Assembly: GCA_030656435.1 (NCBI GenBank)
Contig: JAUSOA010000094.1
Span: 1 to 7,331 of the forward strand
Direction of reading: 5' to 3'
Source: Acholeplasmataceae bacterium
GTDB lineage: Bacteria > Bacillota_I > Bacilli_A > Acholeplasmatales > Acholeplasmataceae
Length of the DNA stretch: 7,331 bases
Each line of letters opens with the position of its first letter. The first letter of the stretch is position 1. A program made the translations under genes and the position numbers. Shown in pieces: positions 1-6,604 of this stretch. The notes beneath the pieces were generated by a model. The model was given only the letters and a program-made list of their open reading frames with translations, ran no database searches and was not told the DNA's origin.

Positions 1-2
1 CT

Positions 3-1253
3 ATCATCACCTCTCATATTGCAAGAGCAGGAAAAGATGGTCAGTTTTCGCTTATTTACTTAGATTTGGACAAGTTTTCTGATTTTATCAATGCATTTGG
101 CCAAAATGAAAGTGAAAAGATTATCGAGAAAATTGTTAAAAATATCGAGTATGCACTACCAAAAACAGTTAAGCTTGCTAGACTTCAAAACGATGAATTT
201 CTAATATTCTTATCGATGGATTATGATAGAACTGAGGCTGTTGATTTAGCAAATAAGGTAAAAATAGCACTCAGCCGCCCAATTAAACTATTTGGTGATA
301 CTTCAATTAATTCTACTGCATCGATTGCGATTGCGTTCTTCCCAATTCATGGTGGTAATCTTAAGGATTTATTGAATTCACTAAAGCTTGCGACCTATTT
401 GATTAAACGCAATGGTGGGAATAGCATTCGAGTTTATTCTGATGAAATGACAACAGAAGGCGGAGAGCACGTCGAATACTATTATCAAATCAAGCATGCA
501 ATCCAGCATAAGGAGTTCCAACTTTTTTATCACCCAATGATTGATATCAAAAACAATAATATTTATGGAGTTGAGGCATTAATCCGTTGGAATCACCCTG
601 AGCATGGTCTACTTTCTCCATTTAAATTTCTAGGAATTATGGAGCAATCTGGTGATATTAACTGGATTGGTCTATGGGGTCTTGAAACTGTAATTAAAAC
701 CTATCAGGAATTAAAACAGGAATTTCCTAAGAAAAATATTTTATTCTCAATCAACTTAAGTCCTAAGCAATTGATGAACGAAAATCTATCTGCAGAATTT
801 CAGAAATTACTCAAGAAATACCGTATGAATGCTGAAAATATTATTCTAGAAATCATTGAGTTTGCAGTTTTCGATAAGCCACTTCAGATTCATAAAACAT
901 TATCCGATTTAAAGAAGATGGGATTTAAAATTGCAATCGATGGCTTTGGTCTTGATTACGCAACACTTTCAAAGGCTGAAGTACTAGATATTGACATTAT
1001 TAAATTGGATAACGAATTCTTAAAGGAAGAAGAATCTTATATGAAGGCTAAGTTCGCTTCATTGCTTGTTGAGTTTGCCCACAAAAACAAATACAAAGTG
1101 ATCTGTGAAGCAATCGAAGACCTCCCAATGCTTGAAGAAGCTAAGAAATATCAAATTGAGATGATGCAAGGTTTTTACTTCACAAAACCACTCTCTGCTG
1201 AAGCACTGAGAGGATATATTGGTACTGAGGCTTGGAAGGATGTTCAAAAATAA
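3..1253 (+). CDS. GGDEF-EAL domain protein, C-terminal part (5' end cut by window)
   Basis: The frame is open to the left edge, so the true start and any N-terminal sensor lie outside; 416 residues are visible, and the TTG at 66 is an internal Leu codon, not a start. A GGDEF domain comes first (IYLDLDKF at its beginning), but its signature is QNDEF (186-200) instead of GGDEF and no RxxD inhibitory site precedes it, so diguanylate cyclase activity is unlikely. An EAL domain follows: EALIRW (573 on), NLSPKQL, EIIE, IKLDNEF, CEAIE and QGFYFTKP match the family, whose members hydrolyse cyclic di-GMP. The usual DDFG is DGFG (939-950), losing one metal-binding Asp. It may therefore be a weak phosphodiesterase or a c-di-GMP-binding effector. 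A terminator directly downstream separates it from the surface-protein genes. Family assignment is firm; activity is uncertain. Confidence 0.93.
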   Translation: MITSHIARAGKDGQFSLIYLDLDKFSDFINAFGQNESEKIIEKIVKNIEYALPKTVKLARLQNDEFLIFLSMDYDRTEAVDLANKVKIALSRPIKLFGDTSINSTASIAIAFFPIHGGNLKDLLNSLKLATYLIKRNGGNSIRVYSDEMTTEGGEHVEYYYQIKHAIQHKEFQLFYHPMIDIKNNNIYGVEALIRWNHPEHGLLSPFKFLGIMEQSGDINWIGLWGLETVIKTYQELKQEFPKKNILFSINLSPKQLMNENLSAEFQKLLKKYRMNAENIILEIIEFAVFDKPLQIHKTLSDLKKMGFKIAIDGFGLDYATLSKAEVLDIDIIKLDNEFLKEEESYMKAKFASLLVEFAHKNKYKVICEAIEDLPMLEEAKKYQIEMMQGFYFTKPLSAEALRGYIGTEAWKDVQK

Positions 1254-1273
1254 TATTTAAAAATGAAAAACCC

Positions 1274-1305
1274 AAAAAACTGCTCGGTTGTAGCAGTTTT
1301 TTTTT
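1274..1305 (+). terminator. Intrinsic terminator after the GGDEF-EAL gene
   Basis: The inverted repeat ACTGCT (1279-1284) / AGCAGT (1292-1297) has a 7-base loop. It is preceded by an A-run and followed by nine T residues (1297-1305), then more T-rich sequence. The A-run can pair with the T-run and lengthen the stem. It lies 20 bases after the stop codon, the expected place for Rho-independent termination. Confidence 0.88.
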
Positions 1306-1363
1306 ATTTTTGCTCACATAAATAAGTATTATTTATAAGCCTGCTTAAGAAATATATATATGT

Positions 1364-1395
1364 TTGACATATGAAAACATCTCAATAATTACAAT
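1364..1395 (+). promoter_or_regulatory. Candidate promoter for the surface-protein operon (weak)
   Basis: A perfect -35 hexamer TTGACA (1364-1369) is followed by TACAAT (1390-1395, five of six matches to TATAAT), but the spacer is 20 bases, longer than the usual 16-18. A nearer -10 (AATAAT, 1384-1389) would leave only 14. An inverted repeat ATGTTT (1360-1365) / AAACAT (1375-1380) overlaps the -35 and could bind a regulator. If used, it gives a leader of roughly 140 bases before the start codon at 1544. The rest of the 1306-1543 gap is AT-rich with no recognisable riboswitch or convincing small gene. Confidence 0.3.
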
Positions 1396-1543
1396 TATAT
1401 TAATAAAATGAGAAAAATTATAAATATTAAGGAATCGTAAGATGAATGAAATAAACGTAAGTAATTTATAACAATTTATTAATTTTATTTGGTCGATTGC
1501 TGTGTTAGTATCAAGTTATAGAAATAGGAAGAAGTGATTTTGA

Positions 1544-2254
1544 ATGAAACTGTCCAAGGTACTTAAAGTTCAAAAGTCAATCAAACAGAAACGAATGCAG
1601 TCCTTGATCTTCATCGGGTCTGGTATTCTTTCAGTTATCTTCATTCTTATAACTTTCTATGGACAGCAAGCAGGAAACTTCGTAATGACGGTTGATTATG
1701 ATGCTTATAAAAGAGGAATTGTACTTTCCAATGATGACCGGTTTGAAAATGCACAGGCTCGGTTAATGACAAGACCAGTCAGTGAAGCAAGGGATATGAC
1801 ATACTCGTGGTTAAAGATTGAGGAAGTATCTCAAACAACAGGAAACTATAGAGATCCCGATTACGATTATGTAGCTTACACATTCTTTCTTCAAAACAGT
1901 GGGGTTGAGTCAGTAGATATTATCTATCATATTCGAATTACAGATGTATATAAGAAAATGGATGAAGCGATACGAGTACTTGTGATTGAAGAGGGTGTTG
2001 AGACTATATACCAAAAACCAGATAAACATCCTGGAGGTGGAGTGCTCATTAGTTATCCATTTGAATTGCAGAAAACAGAAAAGTTTTTATCGGAAACGAT
2101 TGTGACCAGAAAAAAGATTTCAAACTTTACTCCAGGTCAAATTAGAAAGTTTAGTGTTGTCATGTGGATTGAAGGGACAGACCCCGATACAACCGATGAT
2201 ATCTTAGGTGGAATGATTAAGCTTCAAATGAACTTCTCAATTCAAAGTCCATAG
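1544..2254 (+). CDS. Membrane-anchored surface protein, paralogue of the SipW-type exported proteins
   Basis: This 236-residue protein has a basic N-terminus (residues 1-17), one hydrophobic segment (about 20-40) and an extracellular domain predicted by the positive-inside rule. There is no YAW/FAW motif after the hydrophobic stretch (the sequence there is TFYGQQAGNFVM), no lipobox and no C-terminal sorting signal, so it probably stays tethered. The external domain shares two landmarks with the next two genes: EAIRVLV (AIR at 142-144) and WIEGTDPD (W208) near the C-terminus. The stretch YTFFLQNSG resembles the beta-strand core of TasA/camelysin-like proteins. It has no cysteine. The start is supported by the AGGAAGAAGTGA Shine-Dalgarno region at 1526-1537. 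It is the first gene of the operon, and its stop codon overlaps the ribosome site of the next gene. A base or anchor role is inference; the molecular function is not known. Confidence 0.85.
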   Translation: MKLSKVLKVQKSIKQKRMQSLIFIGSGILSVIFILITFYGQQAGNFVMTVDYDAYKRGIVLSNDDRFENAQARLMTRPVSEARDMTYSWLKIEEVSQTTGNYRDPDYDYVAYTFFLQNSGVESVDIIYHIRITDVYKKMDEAIRVLVIEEGVETIYQKPDKHPGGGVLISYPFELQKTEKFLSETIVTRKKISNFTPGQIRKFSVVMWIEGTDPDTTDDILGGMIKLQMNFSIQSP

Positions 2255-2265
2255 GAGGTCAAATC

Positions 2266-3237
2266 ATGAAAAACTTGAGAAAAATCTATATTTCGATATT
2301 ATCCATGACATTTATCATGCTAATCTTTTCAACAGTCACCTATGCTTGGATTACAATGTCAACCATCAATAACATCGAAGGATTATCACTTACAGCCACT
2401 ACAGCAAGTGAATTAGAAATATCACTCGATGGAATTACCTTTGGAAATCAAATTGATTCCAGCATCATTGAAGTCTATTTTGGAAATCCAACTCTTAAGG
2501 ATGTAACATCAAAAGATGGAGTTGAATTTACAAGAGGTGGACTAAGAGATTACGGACTAGCGGTTCCAAATGAAGATTATATGACATTTGAGCTTTGGTT
2601 TCGGACAACTAAGCGAGAGCATGGATTATATTTGATAAATAATGTAAGTCCTACAGTCATGTATGACACAACTGCCAAAGGTACTTATGTAGTTTCAAGG
2701 GGTAGAAGTTGGGAAAGCAATGTTGACTTTCTAAATGGAAACCAGATTGGTGAGATGGTTTATAAGGGTGACGTTAATTTCTATTATGCGAGTCAAGCAG
2801 TTAGAATTTCAGTTGAAGAACTCAAAGACCTTGATAATGAACTTGATTTAAGAATTGATGAGGATTTAAAGGTCTTTATATACGATCCTTCTGAAAATGA
2901 AGTTAGAGGATACGGTAAACCATACGGAGCTTATAGTTATTTTGCACAACGCACGGGACTATTTGTTGAGATTCCATCTGATGTACCAAATACGAGCTAT
3001 AGACTCACTGAAATGGATCCAATGAATCCCTATCAAGCACTGGATAATGATTCACTACTCGCGGTATTACAGGAGACAACAAATCAAAATCAAGCAGGAA
3101 AGACATATTATCAAGGCAAAGTTAGAATCAATATCTGGATTGAGGGATGGGATGCAGATGCATTCGACTCTATCATCTTAGATCGGATTAAAATGCAGCT
3201 GGAATTTAAAATTGCAAATCCAGCACAATCATTATAG
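2266..3237 (+). CDS. SipW-type exported surface protein (TasA/camelysin-like signal)
   Basis: This 323-residue protein begins with a short basic stretch, a hydrophobic segment (about 7-25) and TYAWITMST (YAW at 26-28), the signature of signal peptides cut by SipW-like peptidases. Cleavage is probably next to the Trp. The remaining part of about 295 residues is acidic, lacks cysteine and ends without a sorting motif. It shares SQAVRISV (AVR at 178-180) and NIWIEGWDAD (W291) with the following gene at almost identical spacing (113 against 112 residues), so the two are paralogues along their length. A strong AGGAGG (2253-2258) overlaps the upstream stop codon, leaving an 11-base gap between the genes and suggesting translational coupling. 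It is likely a minor or adaptor subunit of a surface structure; that role is inferred from context only. Confidence 0.88.
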   Translation: MKNLRKIYISILSMTFIMLIFSTVTYAWITMSTINNIEGLSLTATTASELEISLDGITFGNQIDSSIIEVYFGNPTLKDVTSKDGVEFTRGGLRDYGLAVPNEDYMTFELWFRTTKREHGLYLINNVSPTVMYDTTAKGTYVVSRGRSWESNVDFLNGNQIGEMVYKGDVNFYYASQAVRISVEELKDLDNELDLRIDEDLKVFIYDPSENEVRGYGKPYGAYSYFAQRTGLFVEIPSDVPNTSYRLTEMDPMNPYQALDNDSLLAVLQETTNQNQAGKTYYQGKVRINIWIEGWDADAFDSIILDRIKMQLEFKIANPAQSL

Positions 3238-3239
3238 TA

Positions 3240-3268
3240 TTCACTTAGCAATGGCTAATTGATATAAG
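3240..3268 (+). promoter_or_regulatory. Possible internal promoter ahead of the third operon gene
   Basis: TTCACT (3240-3245, four of six matches to TTGACA) and TATAAG (3263-3268, five of six to TATAAT) are separated by exactly 17 bases. Transcription would start near 3275, giving a leader of about 30 bases to the start codon at 3305. It could raise expression of that gene above the operon level. Such matches arise easily in AT-rich DNA, so this is a weak call. Confidence 0.25.
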
Positions 3269-3296
3269 AAAAAGAAAAAGAAAAAAATATAAGGAG
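3266..3296 (+). promoter_or_regulatory. Polypurine tract and Shine-Dalgarno site
   Basis: An unbroken run of 22 purines (3266-3287), built of A-runs split by single G residues, ends just before AAGGAG (3291-3296), which lies 8 bases from the ATG at 3305. Unstructured A-rich leaders favour ribosome loading, so strong translation of the downstream gene is a reasonable inference. The repeated AAAAAG units could also vary in length by slippage. Confidence 0.5.
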
Positions 3297-3304
3297 ACTA
3301 GGAA

Positions 3305-4234
3305 ATGAACAAAATGACAAGAAAGTTAGTATTATCGATTTTAACAGTCGTACTCACAGTGGTAGCACTTGGAACAACGACATTTGCGTGGTTCACAATT
3401 ACGAATACTGCAACGGTTCAACCGTTTCAAGCAGAAATTATTGCTGACCAAGGTATCGAAATTGCGATTGGTAATGGAGATCCAATGACATTGGAATGGA
3501 AGACAACATTAACAACATTAGATATTTATAACTATATGGAAGCAACCTATGGTGTTGATGGATTTAGATTCAACCATGTGACTACACCTGACGGAAGAAA
3601 CTTTTATACGTTAGGAACAACTGGTGTTGGTGATGGAACTGTAGTTGGCTATCTACAATTACCAATTCATTTTAGATCAGATTCTACAAGTCAAATCAAT
3701 TGGACATATGTATCACTTACAGGAACTCAAACATCATTTACTACAAGAGTAGCATTTACAGATAGTAAGGGTGTATCTCATACAGCAAACAGCTCACTTA
3801 ATGTTAATCCTGCAGATGCAATTAGAATATCAATTACTGGTATGGTTGGGGGTTTAACAGCGACTAAGGCTTATGAAAATCCAGTTTCAGCAACCAATAC
3901 AGTTCTAGGCTTCAATGAAAATTCAGATTTTCGTGGAACTACTGAGGATGTACAAGGTGTACCTACATATATTGGTACCAATGGTGCACAAAACTATTTC
4001 TATAGATCCAATGCAATCCTTCCAGGAGCAAGTGATGCTGTAAATACAGTACTTACTCAACAAACTATCGAAAGTGAACTTGTATTAGATATGGCTAGTG
4101 GTCAAACTCTAGTTTCTGATACTGAATACTATGGACAAGTCACAGTTCGCATTTGGTTTGAGGGTTGGGATGCAGAAGGTTATAACGCATTATTAGGTAA
4201 AAAAATTACTGCATCATTTAGATTTCAAGGATAA
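3305..4234 (+). CDS. SipW-type exported surface protein, probable major subunit
   Basis: This 309-residue protein has a textbook SipW-type signal: basic MNKMTRK, a hydrophobic stretch (8-23) and GTTTFAWFT (FAW at 27-29). The mature part of about 280 residues is rich in threonine (about 41 by my count) and very poor in lysine (about 5), has no cysteine and looks beta-rich, as in extracellular structural proteins. PADAIRISI (AIR at 172-174) and RIWFEGWDAE (W284) match the preceding protein at the same spacing, and AEIIADQGIEIAIG near the mature N-terminus parallels its equivalent. No sorting signal or second membrane segment is present, so it is probably secreted or polymerised. An A-rich leader, a good ribosome site and a strong hairpin just after the gene suggest high expression. 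Alternative: an independent camelysin-like matrix protein rather than a fibre subunit. Confidence 0.9.
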   Translation: MNKMTRKLVLSILTVVLTVVALGTTTFAWFTITNTATVQPFQAEIIADQGIEIAIGNGDPMTLEWKTTLTTLDIYNYMEATYGVDGFRFNHVTTPDGRNFYTLGTTGVGDGTVVGYLQLPIHFRSDSTSQINWTYVSLTGTQTSFTTRVAFTDSKGVSHTANSSLNVNPADAIRISITGMVGGLTATKAYENPVSATNTVLGFNENSDFRGTTEDVQGVPTYIGTNGAQNYFYRSNAILPGASDAVNTVLTQQTIESELVLDMASGQTLVSDTEYYGQVTVRIWFEGWDAEGYNALLGKKITASFRFQG

Positions 4235-4261
4235 TTTTAGTTAACAAGAGATTTCTAGTCA

Positions 4262-4292
4262 GGTAAGTGCAGTGAATCATACTGCACTTACC
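4262..4292 (+). promoter_or_regulatory. Perfect 12-bp intergenic stem-loop
   Basis: The arms GGTAAGTGCAGT (4262-4273) and ACTGCACTTACC (4281-4292) are exact reverse complements around a 7-base loop. No T-run follows, so it is not a standard terminator. Its place, 27 bases after the probable major subunit gene and before the signal peptidase gene, fits an mRNA 3'-end stabiliser, partial attenuator or processing site that would make upstream genes more abundant than downstream ones. The function is inferred. Confidence 0.75.
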
Positions 4293-4314
4293 ACCCTACT
4301 TAGGGGGCTGAAAA

Positions 4315-4350
4315 ATGAGAGGTTCATATGAATTCAAATGCGAGAAATAA
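4315..4350 (+). other. Possible leader mini-ORF overlapping the signal peptidase start
   Basis: An ATG at 4315 opens an 11-codon frame (MRGSYEFKCEK) ending at the TAA at 4348-4350, in a different frame from the peptidase gene that starts inside it at 4328. A G-rich AGGGGG (4302-4307) sits 7 bases upstream, a better ribosome site than the GAGAGG (4317-4322) available to the peptidase. CCCT (4294-4297) can pair with AGGG (4302-4305) and hide it. This may tune peptidase translation, or be chance. Confidence 0.2.
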
Positions 4351-5017
4351 AGTTATTCATGGTGTTAAAATTTCACTCAACGCAATCTTTTATGCACTTA
4401 TTGTTTTTTTAGTATTGTTTTCAGCTGCCAGCATCAAGCTAAAATCGACTAGCGATATCGCCAACGTTTTCAACACAGGCTTTTTATCCGTACAGTCAAA
4501 CTCGATGGCTGGAGATAACAAGGATTCATTCAATCAAGGTGATGTCATACTCGTTAGCATGCTGAATGAAAAAACTAGAAACTATTTACAAGTCGGAGAT
4601 ATTATCACGTTTTATGATGAAAGAATAAAGAGTCATAACACCCATCGAATTGTAATGATTGATACTATCAATAATCAAGTATTTTTACACACTAAGGGTG
4701 ATAATACAGAAAATATAGATCAACCTATTCATTTATCTGAAGCGATATCTATTCATCGATCAACGGTTGTTGGTGCAGGAAACGTGCTTGACTATCTGCA
4801 AACACCTTCAGGATTCGCAATCTTTATTATTCTTCCAGTACTCGTGCTATTCTTATTGGAAGCTGCATTTCTCGTTAGATATCTTTTAGTCATGAACAAA
4901 CAAAAATTAGAAAAAAAGTTTCGATATCAAGTTGAACAAGTGAATCAAAGCTTGGAGACAGAAATCGAAAAGATAAGAAAAGAAATATTACGTGAACTGG
5001 AATTAAGCAAGAACTAA
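4328..5017 (+). CDS. sipW: SipW-like signal peptidase I (Ser-His type)
   Basis: This 229-residue membrane protease would remove signal peptides from the exported proteins encoded on both sides. After an N-terminal membrane segment (about 18-35) the external domain shows VQSNSM with the nucleophile Ser59, QGDVILV (70-76), VGDIITF (89-95), NTHRIV with the probable general base His106, and TKGDNTENID (122-131). A His instead of Lys in the HR motif places it in the ER/archaeal-like branch that includes Bacillus SipW. A second membrane segment (about 160-183) returns the chain to the cytoplasm. Residues 186-229 form a highly charged, probably coiled-coil tail not typical of the short SipW family. 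The start is fixed because an in-frame TGA lies just upstream; GAGAGG at 4317-4322 is its ribosome site. The symbol reflects family resemblance, not proven orthology. Confidence 0.93.
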   Translation: MNSNARNKVIHGVKISLNAIFYALIVFLVLFSAASIKLKSTSDIANVFNTGFLSVQSNSMAGDNKDSFNQGDVILVSMLNEKTRNYLQVGDIITFYDERIKSHNTHRIVMIDTINNQVFLHTKGDNTENIDQPIHLSEAISIHRSTVVGAGNVLDYLQTPSGFAIFIILPVLVLFLLEAAFLVRYLLVMNKQKLEKKFRYQVEQVNQSLETEIEKIRKEILRELELSKN

Positions 5018-5037
5018 GATGATCACGTGATCATCTT
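5016..5037. repeat. Perfect 22-bp palindrome between the peptidase and ATPase genes
   Basis: The half-site AAGATGATCAC (5016-5026) is followed immediately by its exact reverse complement (5027-5037), with TCACGTGA at the centre. The first two bases are the last two of the peptidase stop codon. As RNA it can form a 9-bp stem with the loop ACGT. There is only a TTT afterwards, so terminator strength would be poor. A dimeric regulator site, or a hairpin that sets downstream expression, are the likely alternatives. Confidence 0.7.
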
Positions 5038-5057
5038 TGATTAAGTAGGAGTAGCCA

Positions 5058-6584
5058 ATGGTAGAATTTGGACGATATTATATCAATTTCATCAGAGAAT
5101 TCTTTGAAAAAATCCTTGATTTCTTTAAGGGTATATTTGGTGTATTTACTGCCTTATTCATCGATGGTGTATCCGATTTGTTTAGTGATTTTATGCTTTC
5201 AAGTATTCATTTTGCATTGCTTGATTGGGTGATGACCATCATTGTATTTGTTATCAACATTGTATTTATCATTATTTTATCAATGAAACTTATTCAAGCC
5301 ATCAAGAAATATATTAAGTTTTCTAAACAAGAAATTGAAAAAGATGAGCTTGTCGCAGAAATAGCATTTTTAAATCAGAAGGCAATTGAACTGATTGATG
5401 AGAAAAATAAAATTTTAGCTTTAAAGATTTCTAATCTTGGAATCAATCCAGATCAAATGGATGAAGATCAAAATGAAGTAGACCCCAGCCTTCCGCACTC
5501 ACGCTTTGTTAAACTTATCCAAGTTGATATGGATTACCAGGATGTTGTAACAACCGTAAGAATGAAGGAAGAAGATATGATTACTTTAGCAGATTTAGTC
5601 AAAAGATTTATTAACTTTTCTGCGAGTAAACTAGGATTATACTATAATACTAAAATCATTTCAGCATTCTTTGCAGGCATGGCAGCATCAAAAACCATGA
5701 TTCTTGAAGGTATTTCAGGTACTGGTAAAACATCACTACCCTACGCGATGGGAAAGTTTTTCTCTCATGATGCAGCAATCATTGCAGTTCAGCCTTCATG
5801 GCGCGATCGAGCAGAAATGATTGGATATTTAAACGAATTTACGAAGAAATTCAATGAAACAGACTTCTTAAAGGCTATTTATGAAACTACCTATAGAGAA
5901 GATATTAACATCATCGTTTTAGATGAAATGAATCTTGCACGTGTAGAATATTATTTTGCAGAGCTTTTATCATTATTAGAAATGCCAGATCACGATCAAT
6001 GGTTAATTGATATTGTACCAAATACAGAGCCTGGAGATCCAAAAAATTTCCATAAAGGAAAGATGTTACTCCCACAAAATGTTTGGTTTATCGGTACTGC
6101 GAATAAGGATGACTCTACATTTATCATTACAGACAAGGTCTATGACCGTGCAACTCCAATTGAAATCAATACAAAGTCAAAATATATAGATGCTCCACCT
6201 ACAGAAGGTGTGACGTTTAGCTTTGATTATTTAACAGATCTTTTTAGAGCTGCTTTTAAAGATCATCCGATGAGCTTAGCAGTAATCGAAAATCTAGAAA
6301 AACTTGATAATTTTATCACTAAAAACTTTAAGGTTACCTTTGGTAATCGTATTATGAAGCAGATAAGAGCCTTTGTACCTGTTTATGTAGCCTGTGGTGG
6401 TACAGAATATGAAGCACTAGATTATATGGTTGCTAGAAAGATATTTAGAAAGTTTGAAGGCTTAAATCTTCCATTCTTGCAAACAGAGATTAATGATTTA
6501 TCAAAATTGTTAGATAAGTTATTCGGAAAAAATGAGTTCGAAGAGTGTCAAGCATTTTTAACTAACATTAAAAAACAATTTTAA
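5058..6584 (+). CDS. Membrane-anchored McrB/MoxR-like AAA+ ATPase
   Basis: This 508-residue protein starts with an amphipathic, aromatic-rich stretch (1-50), a strong membrane segment (about 57-79), a basic patch and a predicted coiled coil (about 88-122). The AAA+ core has Walker A GISGTGKT (218-225), VQPSWRDRAEMIGY (244-257), Walker B IIVLDE (285-290) continued by MNLARVEYYFAELLSLLE as in McrB-like proteins, sensor-1 GTANK (Asn349) and a candidate arginine finger Arg364 in VYDRA. The helical lid region includes FGNRIMKQIRAFVP. McrB itself is a GTPase partnered by the nuclease McrC; no McrC or methyl-DNA-binding domain is visible here, and the membrane anchor argues against DNA restriction. 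Basic residues after the membrane segment place the ATPase in the cytoplasm. It has an AGGAG site at 5047-5051 and sits between the peptidase and another exported protein, so a role in export or assembly is inferred. The family is certain; the substrate is unknown. Confidence 0.92.
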   Translation: MVEFGRYYINFIREFFEKILDFFKGIFGVFTALFIDGVSDLFSDFMLSSIHFALLDWVMTIIVFVINIVFIIILSMKLIQAIKKYIKFSKQEIEKDELVAEIAFLNQKAIELIDEKNKILALKISNLGINPDQMDEDQNEVDPSLPHSRFVKLIQVDMDYQDVVTTVRMKEEDMITLADLVKRFINFSASKLGLYYNTKIISAFFAGMAASKTMILEGISGTGKTSLPYAMGKFFSHDAAIIAVQPSWRDRAEMIGYLNEFTKKFNETDFLKAIYETTYREDINIIVLDEMNLARVEYYFAELLSLLEMPDHDQWLIDIVPNTEPGDPKNFHKGKMLLPQNVWFIGTANKDDSTFIITDKVYDRATPIEINTKSKYIDAPPTEGVTFSFDYLTDLFRAAFKDHPMSLAVIENLEKLDNFITKNFKVTFGNRIMKQIRAFVPVYVACGGTEYEALDYMVARKIFRKFEGLNLPFLQTEINDLSKLLDKLFGKNEFEECQAFLTNIKKQF

Positions 6585-6604
6585 AAATTAAGGAAGGTGA
6601 GCAG

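Noticed and set aside
1059..1247. 62-codon open frame on the minus strand
   Set aside because: It lies wholly inside the well-supported EAL coding region, has no recognisable domain, and is best explained as a shadow frame.
1408..1471. Two tiny frames (10 and 9 codons) in the intergenic gap
   Set aside because: They are very short, have no good ribosome site for the first one and no recognisable leader-peptide features; chance in AT-rich DNA.
1306..1543. Cyclic-di-GMP riboswitch in the leader of the surface operon
   Set aside because: Considered because of the adjacent GGDEF-EAL gene, but the conserved GNRA loop and receptor sequences are not seen and the region is too AT-rich to form the expected stems.
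3245..3258. TTAGC/GCTAA hairpin as a terminator before the third operon gene
   Set aside because: Only a 5-bp AT-rich stem with no T-run following; too weak to call.
1544..4234. Sortase-anchored or lipoprotein surface proteins
   Set aside because: No LPXTG-like C-terminal signal and no lipobox cysteine were found in the three complete proteins.
6007..6189. 60-codon open frame on the plus strand
   Set aside because: It is in another frame inside the AAA+ core, across the sensor-1 region, and the product resembles no protein family.
5058..6584. McrBC-type restriction system
   Set aside because: The AAA+ core fits McrB, but no DNA-binding N-terminal domain or McrC nuclease is visible and the protein is membrane-anchored; it remains possible only if a nuclease lies beyond the window.
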